DNA from: Xiphias gladius
Lineage: Eukaryota > Chordata > Actinopteri > Istiophoriformes > Xiphiidae
DNA length: 64,000 bases
NCBI RefSeq assembly: GCF_016859285.1
Contig: NC_053413.1
Span: 14,175,001-14,239,000 of the forward strand
Reading direction: 5' to 3'
A model generated the notes under the pieces. The model had not been told where the DNA came from. It ran no database searches and saw nothing but the letters and a program-made list of their open reading frames with translations. This document shows, piece after piece, positions 26,093 to 38,100 of this stretch; position 1 is the first letter of the stretch; each line of letters starts with the position of its first letter. The position numbers and the translations under genes are program-made.

Positions 26093-27809
26093 AAAAAATA
26101 GAAATCTCGAAGTGAACCACAAAGGAATTCAGCGATGGAATTAAGTCAGGCGCCCCGTGGTCGGATGCACTCTGTGCGTCCTTCGGCTCCGGAGTCTTGG
26201 AGATGCCGGTGATATGGGTTCCGGCTCTGAGTTGCGCCTCCACGAGTCAAGGTGCATTTAAATCGTCTCCGCGACACGAGAGAGGTGGCTGGAATGATCA
26301 CTGAAATTTATTGATTTAGTCCGTATGAGACATTGTCGACTGGAAGGTGATGAAAATCGGTAAAGAGTGCCATGCGTCAGGCGCACGGCTTGTTTTCAAC
26401 ATGTTGGTGACACGACACTGCGTTAATAAGAGTAATTAAGAATGAAAACACCCGTTGAATGTTTTCAGAATAATGTGGACTAGGTCAAATAAATCAGCAC
26501 TGGGAGTTGGATACTTTTGGGTCTTAATAACCGCTAACATCACCAGTGTGGTTTGTAAACACAGGGTACTTTGGCCGACTGGGTCAGAGTGAAAACTGCA
26601 CCCTTCCAATGGCTGACCAACCTTCATTTATTTTTCCTCTTTTTACTTGACTTTATCTTTCTTTTGAGAATGCCTTTTATTCATCTATGCAATACCATAG
26701 CACGAAGAAACGTTTCTTTTAAATTAAACTTTTTTTTTTTAATGGTAGCTTGAGTATGATTGAATATGACTGGAGGACAATGAAGACCCACCTTGAGAGT
26801 TGAGACTTAATATTTGCCCAGAATGTCTTTCAATAACCCAAGTGTGTCATAGCAGCATAATTTCCCAGTTGTTTGTGGCTCCTTGTTTTCGAGCAGCTCT
26901 AGAAAATTCAAGGAGCTTTGGAGAAAGTGATGGTGCGTCTGAAGATTACAACAGCCACCTGACATTTGCCATTTCTGTCAAGGGGTTGTCACGGTGGGAG
27001 TGCGGGGACTGTTTGTAGGTTGAAAGTAACATTTAAAGACTTTAAAGTTCACTATATTTTCTTTATACAGAGGAGGCCAACGCCGGTTCAATGGGAAACT
27101 GCATTTATTTCTTTGGCTGGGGAAGTTTGGATATTGTTCATTATTATTGATAATTGTTCATCATGTTTACCTGTTGATTCTCACTTACACTGTGGAACGT
27201 GTGTTGTCCTTAAGTGAATAATAAAATTACTCAACTGAGTTGGAATGGATTTGAGTCAGATAATCACTGTATCTCGTATGTATTCAAGGCACTGCACACC
27301 AGGGTGTGTGTGTGTGTGTGTGAGAGAGTGAGAGAGACAGAGAGAGAGAGAGAGACACACACACACACACACACACCCTTTATTCTTTTTTATTTCAGAA
27401 GTATTTCCAGTGTTTTTATTGTCAGAATAATATTTGGTTTACAGCGATAAGCCCTAACTGAAGAATAGCAGAATATAGGCTGTTTCAGTAAAATGTCTTA
27501 GGATAACATTTTATAACCCATGCATGCACATTTCATAAAACATGGCTAACAGTGTTATGGCCACTGTAAAACCGATAGAGTATATCTCTACTTGTGAGAG
27601 CGCATATAAACTTATCTTCAGGTGCAAACTTTGATCCCTGGCGTGGCACCTCAGCGGGGAGAGCCCTGAGTGACAGTCAGTATGGAGCTAGTGGCTTATC
27701 TATTAAACTCCGGGCACCGCACTGAGCAAACATTGCGACAATAGGCTACTGTAAATGTGACTTGTGACTGTCCCACTTCAGTTGAAGCTCTTCGTCGCTC
27801 CACGTCGCC
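26093..27809. other. Intergenic DNA between arl14 pseudogene and arl14
   Basis: Mostly AT-rich. Contains a compound (TG)n(GA)n(CA)n tract at about 27302-27376. The last 100 bases before the arl14 ATG are GC-richer and may be promoter and leader. A CACTTCAG acceptor-like site at 27771-27780 would allow a spliced leader. Confidence 0.4.
27302..27376. repeat. Compound (TG)n(GA)n(CA)n microsatellite
   Basis: A TG block passes into GA-rich sequence and then a CA block. Confidence 0.9.
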
Positions 27810-28415
27810 ATGGGCCATCGAGGATCTAAACAACCCGAGGCGCAGGTTCTGCTCCTGGGCCTGGACAACGCCGGGAAGTCGACTCTCCTCTACAAGCTGA
27901 AACTCAACGCGCGTGTCAGCACCGTTCCGACCATCGGCTTCAACGTGGAAATGCTCGAGGCGAGAAAGAACGGGAAGAGCGTTGCCGTGACCGTGTGGGA
28001 CGTCGGCGGCCAGGGGCAGATGCGACAGCACTGGGAGAGTTTCCACCCGGGCGCAGCAGCTGTCGCGTTTGTCGTGGACAGCTCCGACAGGCGGCGCCTG
28101 GAGGAGGCGCGGAGGGAGCTGGAAAAAACGCTGAGGAGCGACGAGCTGCCGGGCCGTCCGCTGATCCTCCTCGCCAACAAGCAGGACGTGGACGGCGCTC
28201 TGAATGCCACGGAGATCAAGGACAGGTTTAACCTGAGGAGGATCTGCTCTGGCCGGGATTGGTTCGTTCAGCCTTGCTCCGCATCGACGGGATATGGAGT
28301 TGAAGAGGCCCTCAGACGGGTGGTCCACATGGTCAAATTCCCATCAGACCGTTCGGCGATGAAAGACAATATCAAGGAAACAGTGCAATACCTAAGAGCG
28401 AGTAGCGGACATTAA
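27810..28415 (+). CDS. arl14: ARL14-like ADP-ribosylation-factor-type GTPase
   Basis: Small GTPase of the ARF/ARL family. Human ARL14 recruits the ARF7EP-MYO1E module to control MHC class II vesicle movement. Single exon, 201 residues, like the intronless mammalian gene. All G boxes are present: G1 GLDNAGKST at 17-25, G2 Thr in TVPTIGF at 38-44, G3 WDVGGQ at 63-68, G4 NKQD at 123-126 and G5 CSAST at 156-160. Gly2 with MGHRGSK fits N-myristoylation. The residue after the G3 Gln is Gly (QGQM) where most family members have Glu (QEKM). Position 3' of ppm1l in the same orientation matches human synteny. ARL11 is the close paralogue and a less likely identity. The C terminus is longer than in human ARL14. 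Confidence 0.88.
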   Translation: MGHRGSKQPEAQVLLLGLDNAGKSTLLYKLKLNARVSTVPTIGFNVEMLEARKNGKSVAVTVWDVGGQGQMRQHWESFHPGAAAVAFVVDSSDRRRLEEARRELEKTLRSDELPGRPLILLANKQDVDGALNATEIKDRFNLRRICSGRDWFVQPCSASTGYGVEEALRRVVHMVKFPSDRSAMKDNIKETVQYLRASSGH

Positions 28416-29508
28416 GTTCTATTTAGAGGACATGCGGTGTTTTCACACCGCCACAATCTTACGAATGGAAATTTGAAATACGTTGATCTACAGCTAAACT
28501 CCTTTATACCGAGAATGAATCCTATTTAGAGAGATCCCACCTTTTGGTAGAGTCGACAGGGAAGAACCATTACGCAGTGATTCCTACGCGCTCACGCAGT
28601 TGAATTTTGCAGGATACTGAACAGTGAGTAAAGGCATCAGGGTGGCTGCTATGATGCCGTTGTAGATATCACAGGAAACACAACAGAGCCTACAGCGTAA
28701 AGTGTGCTACGGTGCATTAAACCCACTGCCGAGTGGCACAGGCGCACGATGGGTGACTGTGGAGATGTATGCATATCTCCTTTCAATTATTAAACAGGGG
28801 TCGGTTATCTCACGCAGCCACGTTCAAAGTGCATTCAACTCCGGTGTTCGCAGGGGCCCCTCACTGGTCCGGGATCAGTATCACAGCTCTTAGGCGAGGT
28901 TCTGGTGACATGGGGCACCGCGGCAGGGATCCTCGGGTGTGGGAAATCTCGCTGGCGTTCATCCTTTCAGTTCGGTAGTGGTGCATTTAGTAAAGTCGGT
29001 GATCTATTCACACGTTTCGATTCTCTTTTTCTGTCTAAAAAGCCGTTCACTCTGCAGTTATAAATACTGGTAAATCATTAGGGTTTTTTTTTGTTTTTTT
29101 GTTTTTTTTAAACAGTTATCCATCCAGTCTGCTGTGGTAAATGATAAGAAGTTGTCAATCAATGGTTCTTATTTCAATTTGATTCCCGATGAGCCAAAAA
29201 GAGAGAGCTGGCGCATAACATGCATCAGCCAACGGGACATGGCAAACCCAAACTTGGTCTAATTACTGGTTTATTACTGACCTGTGAAACATTAGAAGAT
29301 CTATTAACATTACCAAAGCCATTGTCAACGGCTGCCTTGTCAGAAATGGGGCAACGAGCGATAAAATATTAGGTCAAAAATATTCTTGCACAGAGGCATA
29401 CAGTTCAGGAAAACACCAGACAATGTCCTGGGCGGTTTGTTCAGGTTTTTCTTAAATATCCTATAGTGCTGTATAGTAAAGCCCCACTTTATCCATCTGA
29501 CGTCCTTG
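28416..29508. other. Intergenic between convergent arl14 and C3orf80-like genes
   Basis: 3' flanks of two convergent genes. No coding exon was recognised. Confidence 0.5.
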
Positions 29509-30003
29509 TCATGTAGCTTGTCCCATGGAAGACTCCGGCCGTCCTCTGCCCCCGTCCCGCACCGTCTCTTCATACGTCGGGAGGCTTTTGCACTCATCGT
29601 ATGTGGGCAGCTGGGCTCCTGGAGCTGGATCCATCAAGCCGTCCGGCGTGCAGCTCTCCACAAGCGGTTCCTGTGAAGTGGTAACAGTTGGCTGTCCGTT
29701 GTACGGCGGGCTGAGCTGCCTGGATCTAGAGCACAGCACTCTTTGGACAAAGTATCCGACGGCGAAGAGAAGCAGCATGATAAGAACCCCAGAGAGTTTC
29801 CGAGTGACCATGGCGATGTTGTAGTAAGTCTTGTCCACGAATGGCTTGCAACAGGTGACGGCAGTGGTGGCGTTTCCCTGCGCGCAGCAGACCTGGTCAT
29901 CTCGACACAGGGCCTGTCCACACCTTCGGATGCAAAAAACGACGGTGCGGACAAGGAAGCAGACGGCGAGCACCGCCAGCATTCGGCATCTGTGGAGACA
30001 CAT
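29509..30003 (-). CDS. C3orf80-like single-pass membrane protein
   Basis: Predicted type I membrane protein of 164 residues related to human C3orf80; its function is not established. The ATG at 30003 follows ACGGCG and opens a hydrophobic signal. The reading frame extends further upstream only through a non-ATG codon, just after an acceptor-like TTTCCCAG, so a non-coding leader exon is likely. The luminal part has the cysteine pattern LCRDDQVCC...AVTCC. It is followed by RKLSGVLIMLLLFAVGYF (membrane span), which I recognise as the conserved core of C3orf80. The cytoplasmic tail has PPYN, LPTYDE and LPTYEE, PY-like motifs that commonly bind WW-domain ubiquitin ligases, as in the WBP1/VOPP1 kind of protein. 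In human C3orf80 also lies beside IL12A. Confidence 0.8.
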   Translation of the reverse strand: MCLHRCRMLAVLAVCFLVRTVVFCIRRCGQALCRDDQVCCAQGNATTAVTCCKPFVDKTYYNIAMVTRKLSGVLIMLLLFAVGYFVQRVLCSRSRQLSPPYNGQPTVTTSQEPLVESCTPDGLMDPAPGAQLPTYDECKSLPTYEETVRDGGRGRPESSMGQAT

Positions 30004-30069
30004 CGCCGTTGTGTTCAGAGAAATGAGAGACGCGAGAGGGGGTCCAGCGAACCTCGACGACAACGCCTG

Positions 30070-30819
30070 GGAAACAGGAGACGGGCGAGACGAATCACTT
30101 GTGGATAATACGCTGAAAGACGCGTCGCTTGAAAGGCTGACGCAGAGCCATCATCAGCGCACCGCATGCCCAGAGGACTCATAAAAGTACTGGAGAAAAG
30201 AAGGGAAACGAACAATCAGCCGTCCATACGTTGGCACGTTGAATAGTCCGCACGAAGAATCCACCAGAGTACAACTGGGGCTACTCAGAGAGATGAATGT
30301 GCATGTATTCTCTCTGCAACAGATGAATATGCTAATAAGCTTGACAGTAACTCCTAAGTGTACTTAAGTGTGCCCAGGATTTATTATGCACTTAGCGGGT
30401 ATACTGATGCGGCCAAGCAAATCGTAGCCTTACGTACAATGGCTTTTTCATTTGATATGAAAGTAAACAGGCGCCCAGGAAATCGACCAGTCGTGGGGTA
30501 AGCGCCGATAAATGACCATTGATTAATGATGAAGGTGGGATGGGACATTAAAAAAAAGCGGCCTGTCGAAGCCAGGGTCGGTGTTCAGGGACCACGGACA
30601 GCGCACAGCACGCCCATTGGAGAAAACAATGAGGGCGATGTCCGAGGTGCTGACTACTAAATGTTCTAGCTGGCAAGAGCACAACCATCTATTTCCATTT
30701 GCAATATAAGTACTGCTTCGTGCTCATTCAGGGGTCAAGTCAGGTCATCTCTTAAAAGGCTGCAATGTTTTGGTCTACTTCATGTCGGCTGATTTGAGTG
30801 TGTGTTATCTATATCTATC
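30070..30819. other. Upstream region of the C3orf80-like gene
   Basis: Moderately GC-rich near 30100-30200, then AT-rich, with no coding exon seen. It ends at a Tc1-like transposon inserted in a TATC-rich target. Confidence 0.4.
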
Positions 30820-32364
30820 TATCTCTGGAAAAAAAAGAAGAAACCAATGCAAAATTATCAGTTTCTCTGATTTTACTATTTATAGGTATGTGAGTAAAAT
30901 GAACATTTTTGTTTTAGTCTATAAACTACTGACATTTCTCCCAAATTCCAAATAAAAATATTGTCCTTTAGAGCACTGATTTTCAGAAAATGACAAATGG
31001 TCAAAATAACAAAATAGGTGCAGTGTTTTCAGACCTCAAATAATGCAGAGAAAACAAGTTCATATTCATTTTTAAACAACACAATGCTAATGTTTTAACT
31101 AAGGTAGAGTTCAGAAAATATTTGCTGGTCTTTCACACTGCTGTTGGGTGAATTTATGCACAAAAACTCAAGCAGCTCAGCTGTGTTTGATGGCTTGTGA
31201 CCAGCCATCTTCCTCTTGATCACATTCCAGAGGTTTTCAATGGGGTTCAGGTCCAGAGTTTGGGCTGGCCATGACAGGGTCTCGATCTGGCGGTCCTTCA
31301 TCCACACCTTGATTGACCTAGCTGTGTGGCATGGAGCATTGTCCTGCTGGAAAAACCAATCCTCAGAGTTGGGGAACATTGTCAGAGCAGAAGGAAGCAA
31401 ATTTTCTTCCAGGATAACCTTTTACGTGGCTTGATTCATGCGTCCTTCGCAAAGACGCATCCTCCCGATTCCAGCTTTGCTGAAGCACCCCCAGGTCGTC
31501 ACCGATCCTCCACCAAAACTAACAGTGGGTGCGAGACACTGTGGCTTGTAGGCCTCTCCAGGTCTCCGTCTAACCATTAGACGACCAGGTGTTGGGCAAA
31601 GCTGAAAATTGGACTCATCAGAGAAGATGACCTTACTCCAGTTCTCTATGATCCAATCCTTATGGTCTTTTGCAAACCTCAGCCTGGTTTTTCTTTGCTT
31701 CTCATTGATTAAGGGCTTTTTTTCTAGGTTTACACGACTTGAGCCCTGCCCCTAGGAGCCTGTTTCACACCGTTCTTGCCGTGCACTTCACCCTAGCTGC
31801 CATTTGCCATTCTTTCTGTAGGTCACTTGATGTCATCCTAAGGTTGCTGAGTTACATTCGAATGAGTTGACCGTCATCCCGGTCAGTGGAGAGTCGTTTT
31901 TTTCTCTCTGCCGGTCTGTACCTGTGTTGTCCCCAATGTCTGCTGCTTGACCTTGTTCGTATGAACTGCCATCTTAGGAATTTTAAGGATGGAAGCAACC
32001 TGACGCTCACTGTATCCCTCTGCCAGTAAAGCAAGAATTGAACCCTTCTTTTCCTCACTCAAAACTTTTCTTTTGGCTCGGTCAATTATTTTTTCCAATT
32101 ACTTTTGAGGTACTACTAGCACTGTTTTTGCCATCTAGCTGGTCCTATTGCAAGAGGATAGTGATGACCACAGCAGTGGTTTTTATACCTTTCCTTGTTA
32201 AATAAGATTTGGTTCAAGTGATCACCTAATCAGTACCTCATTAAGTAGAATAAGGTGTGCTTGTGTTGGAATTCAACAGACATTGGAATGTATTGGCTGT
32301 CATACATATAGAGATGCTGATTTCAGAAAAATTTGCAGTGGTCTCAATTTTTTTCCCAGAGCTA
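30820..32364 (-). mobile_element. Tc1/mariner-type DNA transposon, inactive copy
   Basis: The left end TATCTCTGGAAAAAAAAGAA and the reverse complement of the right end TAGCTCTGGGAAAAAAATTG match as imperfect terminal inverted repeats that extend over the GCAAAA and TTCTCTGA segments. Flanking TA dinucleotides fit the usual target duplication. On the minus strand the transposase begins near 32098 with a helix-turn-helix part (LSEEKKGSILALLAEGYSE). It ends with the DDE-superfamily C-terminal part (FFQQDNAPCHTARS and LDLNPIENLWNVIKRK, including the aspartate of the catalytic triad). The frame is interrupted several times and a segment near 31110-31135 appears deleted relative to the family, so this copy cannot encode active transposase. 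The sequence closely matches Tc1-like elements widespread in fish. Confidence 0.92.
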
Positions 32365-33364
32365 TATATATAAAATGCTATAAGTGCAAAATGCTGCCCC
32401 TGTCAACAAGGAATTTCCTAAAAGTCTGAATGAAAGGCTGGTGTAGACTGCAACAACGCCCCTAAAAAAACAGCAGTGGTACTTTCTTTACTCGCAATAG
32501 CTAGTAAATTTATTGAAATTATTTTAATACAAATACAACCTATAACTGAGTTAAGGGACCAAAAGCATACAATTTTGATTCAATTTCAAAAAGTAGACTT
32601 TTACCATAGTGAACCATGACAAATCATTTTACTGGATGTGGCAGGCGAAGCAAACATTTTATATCCCATTATGTACCCTCACAATGATTAATCAATTATG
32701 TGACTACACGATGAGTAGCTTGTGGGTTGTAATGGAGGGAAGTGCTCCCTAATAGCATGTCTGCTTTTCTCCTTGGTTCAAAATAGTCAACATTATGTTT
32801 GATGTATCTTTCCAGGGGGATGTCAAAAATGGATGCATTGTGTGTTGTGCACTGTGTTAAAATACACAAACACACACATCCACTTCTGTTGCTTGAGCCT
32901 AATGAGTCTGAGTGCTTAAAATCCAATACTAATTAAATTGTTTGCTAAATCCATATCAAATTCTTGGCCAAGAACTACAGGATGTTGGATTTTGTAAAGA
33001 TCAGATATCGAAATAATGGAGAATATTGTGATGTCCGTGTGTTCTTGCATAAGGTAGATGCAACAAGAAGCGCCAAGTTAATGGTTTGAAATTTGTATAG
33101 AAAAGACAAGAACTGTAACAAAAACACATTTTAAGGAACATGGAAAATGTAAGTACTGTTCCTCTGAAAATGGCTGACAGTAAAGTTCACAGGAAAAAAA
33201 ACTTTATTTAAAGTGATAAGACAGTCGAATGACGAGATTAATCTCTGGATTCGCAGGGTTTGGCATTTGTGTCAAAAATGTTTTCCCTGTTCATGGCAAC
33301 AGTGAAATCATTGTTTTGTTTTTGTTTTTTTAAATCAACAGTCTCCAGTGTCCTATCCTTAGTC
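32365..33364. other. 3' flank of zp3-like gene
   Basis: AT-rich intergenic DNA with no gene seen. Minus-strand polyadenylation signals for the zp3-like gene would fall near its right side, for example the TTTATT at 33204. Confidence 0.4.
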
Positions 33365-36194
33365 TCAGGTGGTCTTGTTCTTTGATGAAAGCACCATTTT
33401 GGAATCTGATGGTCTTGTTAGAAATTTGCTGGATGGGAGAACATTAAGGGGCCCCAGCTGCATAGTCTTCCCTGGAAAGCAAATCACATGGGGTCTCGTT
33501 AAAAACATGAAAGGCTCGGTTTCAGCTGCACTGAGGGTTCAATGAATAATTGGACCGCATAAAATAAACTGGTATATTCAAATATTCAAAAAAATAAATA
33601 AAATATTGTGTTTATCTACTGAGAATAAATTGAGAATGTACTCTTGTATTGTTAAAAAACAGTGCTGTAAAAAAAAAAAAAAAAAACAACAAACAAACAA
33701 AACTCAGACTTAACTATTTAGTCTGCATTAAAAACCCATCAGTAAATCCTGGGATTTGAATTTTTTGTAATTAGGAAAAACAGATTGTGCCTAGAAATGT
33801 GCCAAAATGTAACATGTGCCCATGAAGTTAGTTTAAACTTGTACATACAGTAGTTTAAAATAAAAAATAAAAATGCAATATCTGTTGTACTCACTTGCTT
33901 TGTCGTCCGTTTCTCTCTTCATTAATCTAGTAGAGGAATGAGGTGGTTGGTTGTGTTGGCTCTGGTGCATTCCTGGACGGATACGGATATAATTGGCTGG
34001 ATTTTGTTCGGGTCTGTTCTGGACCAAACTCTCCTGTGAAACCGTGGCTTTGGTGCCGATGGTAGTTGGCGGGGGTTTTGTGGATGGAGGCTCCTCAACA
34101 CGATGGGAGATATTGCAGCTTCTACATGTCCGGTCATTCCCATCAACTGACTGCCATCTGGACAAGACGGGAATTTTTAAAAACATACACGGAACTCCCG
34201 TCTGGTGAATGTTGTCAATAGAAATACAGCAGATATGATGTATTGTACCTTAAACAGAGGCAAACATTTTCAGATGATATGGCATTCAAGAAAGACAACT
34301 TTACTAATTTTGAGATAATACTGTGACACTATACTGACCATGCTGACTATAAAACTGCTTCATCATTAGTATAATACCTGTTCTCAATTAAAGAGCAGGC
34401 CCTGTTTTGTGAGCTGACACTTGACGTGATGAGAACAGCCTTCACATAGCAGGTTATGTAGACCTATGGTAGAGATATTAGTGAGAAATACAATCAAACT
34501 CCTCTTTCAGTCTCATGTATACTGAACAGGACAACGTAACAAATGCAAGTCTTACGCTGGCATGCACTTTTTACAATGAACCTTTGAAAAAGACAACTGA
34601 CCTGGTTGCTGGGCTCCTGGTAAAACCTGAAAGCATCCAGCTGAAATCTCAGCTTGTGCTCCTCATCTCTCGGTAGGAAATGGGAGCTGGAGTTCGTCAG
34701 GTAAGCATCAGCAAGACATCTGTTATAGCAGCAAAGTGTTAGGAAGCACTTCCCAAATGAAAAAAAACTAGAATGATAGATTTTCCATTTTATGGTGGCA
34801 GGATGGAACTATTTAAGATGTGGTTTTGGCGCTCACCCATTATGCTCAATAAAGTCATATCTTAAGGTACCCTCTGCATCAGGAGTTGCTGTGGCAACAC
34901 AGTGGTCAACATAGACTCGCAGGGGCATGTGGTTAGCAATGATGGTGGAGACTTCAAAATGAATGGGGTCACCCAGGTAATACGAATAAGATCCCTTCTC
35001 AAACTGCCAGTCATCTACAAAGATGATGAAAATAAAAACATCAATAAATATTTATAAAATGAAAAACCAACAGGCACCTTCAAAGCGAAGCATTACTAAT
35101 ACAAATGTTGCATAAGACTCCTCTGAAGATGCATGAGAGTAGAGGAAAGATGCTCTATCGCTGCCATCCTTTTAATACCAGTCATGAGTCGCAGACTGAA
35201 ATCTATTTGGTCCTCAGCTGAGGTCCTGGAGACAAAAGGAACCCAGGTGGGATGCAGAGAAATGCTATCCACCGCATACTCCCTGAAAATAGAAAACCCG
35301 TTGTATTATTTCAATATTTACTCTTAGCCCTGTTTAGTTTTCCGAGGGGACTGAACGCAAGAATAATCGTATCAATAATTTAAAGAAGCTGCATCTTACA
35401 CTGCACACAAACTACTGGGTCAGGAAGTGCACAGCTTACTTTTCATAATGGCATTCAACAGGAATGGTTGCTCCATCCAATCTAAGCAAGCCATCAGATG
35501 AAGCTTCAGGTGAGTAGACCAGAACATTGGAATAGATGATCTTCTCCCCTGTCGACTGGAAAACAATTTTGTCAGTTCTTCAGCATGTTCTTGACAAGGC
35601 AGAGGTTAACTAACCGAACACAGAGAGGTAGTCGTTTTAAGGGCGTATGAGGAGTCAGCAACACTTGCTGAAACCAACTGTCTAGACCTACACGGGCAGC
35701 TGAAACAACAGTGACGACTTTCTAAACACTCCACCTACGGTCGAGCCGCCACTTAAAAACAACGCGATGCTCACTGAGAGTGTAGTGCCACAGTCCATCA
35801 GGTGGGCCCGGAGGGTGAATTCCGCCTCCCCCGACGGGACTGATCCGCACGAACTCTCCTCGGCTACTGGATCCGAGCCCAGGCGAAGATGTCTGCCGTC
35901 CACCTGGAGGCCTGTATCAAACATGTCCGCCTGCACCACGACCTCCACCGAGTCTGGGTGGCACCGGACCACGACAGGCCGAGGCCGAGGCCGAGGCGGC
36001 GCTCCGAGCTCGGCGCCCTGCTGCTGTCTGACCGCGGACCCTTTGGGCTGGATGTCACCGTGGGTCCTGGTCGGGGCGTGGGCGTTCGCAGCGCCGGAGC
36101 CTCGGCCGTGCGTTAACCGGCTCTCTGCGAGCGTAGAAACTGAGAGAAGGACGATAATCCACCAGGAAGAGGTTCTTTGCAGGTTGCGGGCCAT
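33365..36194 (-). CDS. Zona pellucida sperm-binding protein 3-like (egg-coat ZP3)
   Basis: Secreted egg-envelope glycoprotein that polymerises through a ZP module. Eight exons on the minus strand (36194-35775, 35555-35440, 35282-35179, 35014-34837, 34719-34602, 34463-34378, 34157-33895, 33471-33365) join in frame to 463 residues. The start ATG opens a signal peptide ending near LAES. ZP-N begins around VVVRCHPDSVEVVV and includes MDCGTTLS, YSNVLVYSPE and PVECHYEK. ZP-C shows LHPTWVPFVS, the ZP3 hallmark SAEDQIDFSLRLMTDDW, YVDHCVAT and FRFYQEP. Near the end a basic LMKR site is a possible convertase cleavage point, followed by KTMQLGPLNVL. No transmembrane segment follows, as in many fish ZP3 proteins. 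Which zp3 paralogue (a-f) it is could not be settled. Confidence 0.93.
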
Positions 36195-36249
36195 CCTTGG
36201 GCTCGAACATCCAGGTCTGGGAAGGAGTGACTCGGTCCTGCAACCGCTG

Positions 36250-36296
36250 AAAATACCCCCACAGGTGTAAGTGATTGACCTACTCAAACACACCTG
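36250..36296 (-). promoter_or_regulatory. E-box pair upstream of zp3-like gene
   Basis: CAGGTG at 36262-36267 and CACCTG at 36291-36296 lie 68 and 97 bases upstream of the ATG. A weak TATA-like TATTTT is on the minus strand near 36255-36250. E-boxes of the CANNTG class bound by FIGLA control zona genes in mammals and fish. Function here is inferred from the motif and gene type. Confidence 0.45.
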
Positions 36297-36299
36297 GTT

Positions 36300-38100
36300 T
36301 TGACTGATTCTAGCCGTTTCATTAAGCGCGCACACGCCGTCGAGCGTGTCAACACAAGCGTGCTGGCCTATTTAGCATTTCTCAGTCTATGTAATTACAC
36401 ACAACTTTGTACATGTGTGCGCGGGTGCCGTGTTTGTTTGGCAGGGCTACGCGCGCTATGAGCTGACCTTCCCACCAGGCGGCGCCACATGCGCTCGGTC
36501 TGCGTCGAGACGGCATCGTGCAAGTGGACCGCAAACTTTATCTGCTCCGGGTTTCGCCTGTCAGGCCGCGTAGCAGCCAGTCTAATGCCGCTGCCCTGCA
36601 ATAAATGCTCGGGGTCAAAGTGCTCAGCTTTTCTTTTTTTTTTTTTTTAATAAAGTTTTTACACATGTTTCGATTCAACCGTGTGACCATTCAGGAGGAT
36701 GTAGCTTGTGACTGTCGTCCATCCCGCAGTACGATGCGCGGAGACCGCCCAGTGTCTTTAGTTCCACCGCATCTGTACCCGGTATCCCGCTCAGCCTGCC
36801 CCTCCCGTGCCCGACTTGGATTCATCCCCTTCAGCAAACTGTCTCACGCGTTCCCCGGGGGCAGGAACGTCACGTCGAAGCTCTCTCTCTCTCTCTCTCT
36901 CGACCCCAGCAACCACAAATCTCACTCGTCTCAGTTCAAAGCAAAAGCTGCTATTTCGCTTTCGGTAAGGTTTTGCGAACAAACCTACGCAGCTTACGTG
37001 CACGTTCGGAAAAACATGATTCCCACAACCAAAATGGCTAATTTTCAGTCGGCACTGAGTGAAGTTATGAAGACACCACAGAGCCTTCATCTGACCAAGA
37101 AAATCTTTACCTGGACACCCCACCGTCAACTCTTTGCTATGTGTAAATATAGTCTAATCCAAACACTACAGCGGAAATCAAATACGTTTTGACTGACTTT
37201 CACATCCTTCTGAATATCAAAAGACTTTTTACTGACATTATTATGATCCCCTGATAGTACGTTGATTATTAACACTGGATTTTCCAAATGAAGTGTGAAC
37301 AAACACTCTACTGCATCCAGTTAATACTTAGTAATTCTCAAAAGGCTCAGCTGGTCAGGCTGAGTTGGTTAAAGGAAATTACAGTGAGGTGTGCAGTTAA
37401 TAGTCCAGTGGCAAAATAAGGCCTTTTTTTTTTTTTTTTTAGGAATTAAGGACCATTAAATCAGAATTTCTCTCAGTTAAAGCGAGTTCAAAGTGTTCCT
37501 GCAATCACATATTGTTGTTTAGTAGCGAAAGATTAACCGACTGCTGTCAAGCTCTTACTTGAAAGAAGTCCAACGACTACATTTGATCAATATGTGATTG
37601 CTGTGACTATGAAGTGTCCCTGTAGATCCTTTTGATCACGGACAATATTACTTAAATCATCTCACACTAGCACATGATCTGGAATTAGACTGAAAAGTGA
37701 TGAAATGAATGATACATCAGCAGGATTTATGCAGGAAAAATATTTATTTGATGAATATAAGAGCCAAGTGAATAACAATAATAAATAGTTCAAAATAAAT
37801 AGTCCAGAATTAAATATAAATAAAAATCATGAATAAATAAATAGAGTATAGTCTGTCAATATCTTTTGTAAAAATGTACTTTAACACATCATCTTGATGT
37901 CAAATATAAATTACATGACTAAATGAAAATAATAAATATGTACCCTTGAAAAGCTATAAAGTAGACTGAAGTGTTCTCTAGATTATCTGATTGTAGCACA
38001 AACTGTGCGACTACAGAAACTGTAGTTCCTGTAGTCTCTTTGTAAAGTGTTTCTATGTAGCTCTCTGAAACTATTTCTGCGTTAGAGCTCAATAGAGAAT
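36300..38100. other. Intergenic and il12a 3' UTR
   Basis: Open frames at 36605-37192 are low-complexity and without similarity. The part at about 37730-38100 is very AT-rich and probably il12a 3' UTR. Confidence 0.4.
37740..37850 (-). promoter_or_regulatory. il12a: AU-rich element cluster in il12a 3' UTR
   Basis: On the minus strand the segment at 37843-37832 reads TATTTATTTATT, containing the nonamer TTATTTATT. Further ATTTA pentamers lie on either side, within about 370 bases of the il12a stop. Such elements destabilise cytokine mRNAs through TTP/ZFP36-type proteins. The motif is visible, and the role follows from cytokine biology. Confidence 0.55.

Noticed and set aside
30004-30063. N-terminal extension of the C3orf80-like frame
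   Set aside because: It needs a non-ATG start and lies next to an acceptor-like site; the ATG at 30003 directly precedes the signal peptide.
28416-33364. Search for IFT80, SMC4, TRIM59 or KPNA4 exons expected from human synteny
   Set aside because: No matching exon in any frame; they are absent from this interval.
36605-37192. 195-codon plus-strand frame
   Set aside because: Low-complexity (poly-F, SLSLSLS) and no recognisable domain; treated as chance.
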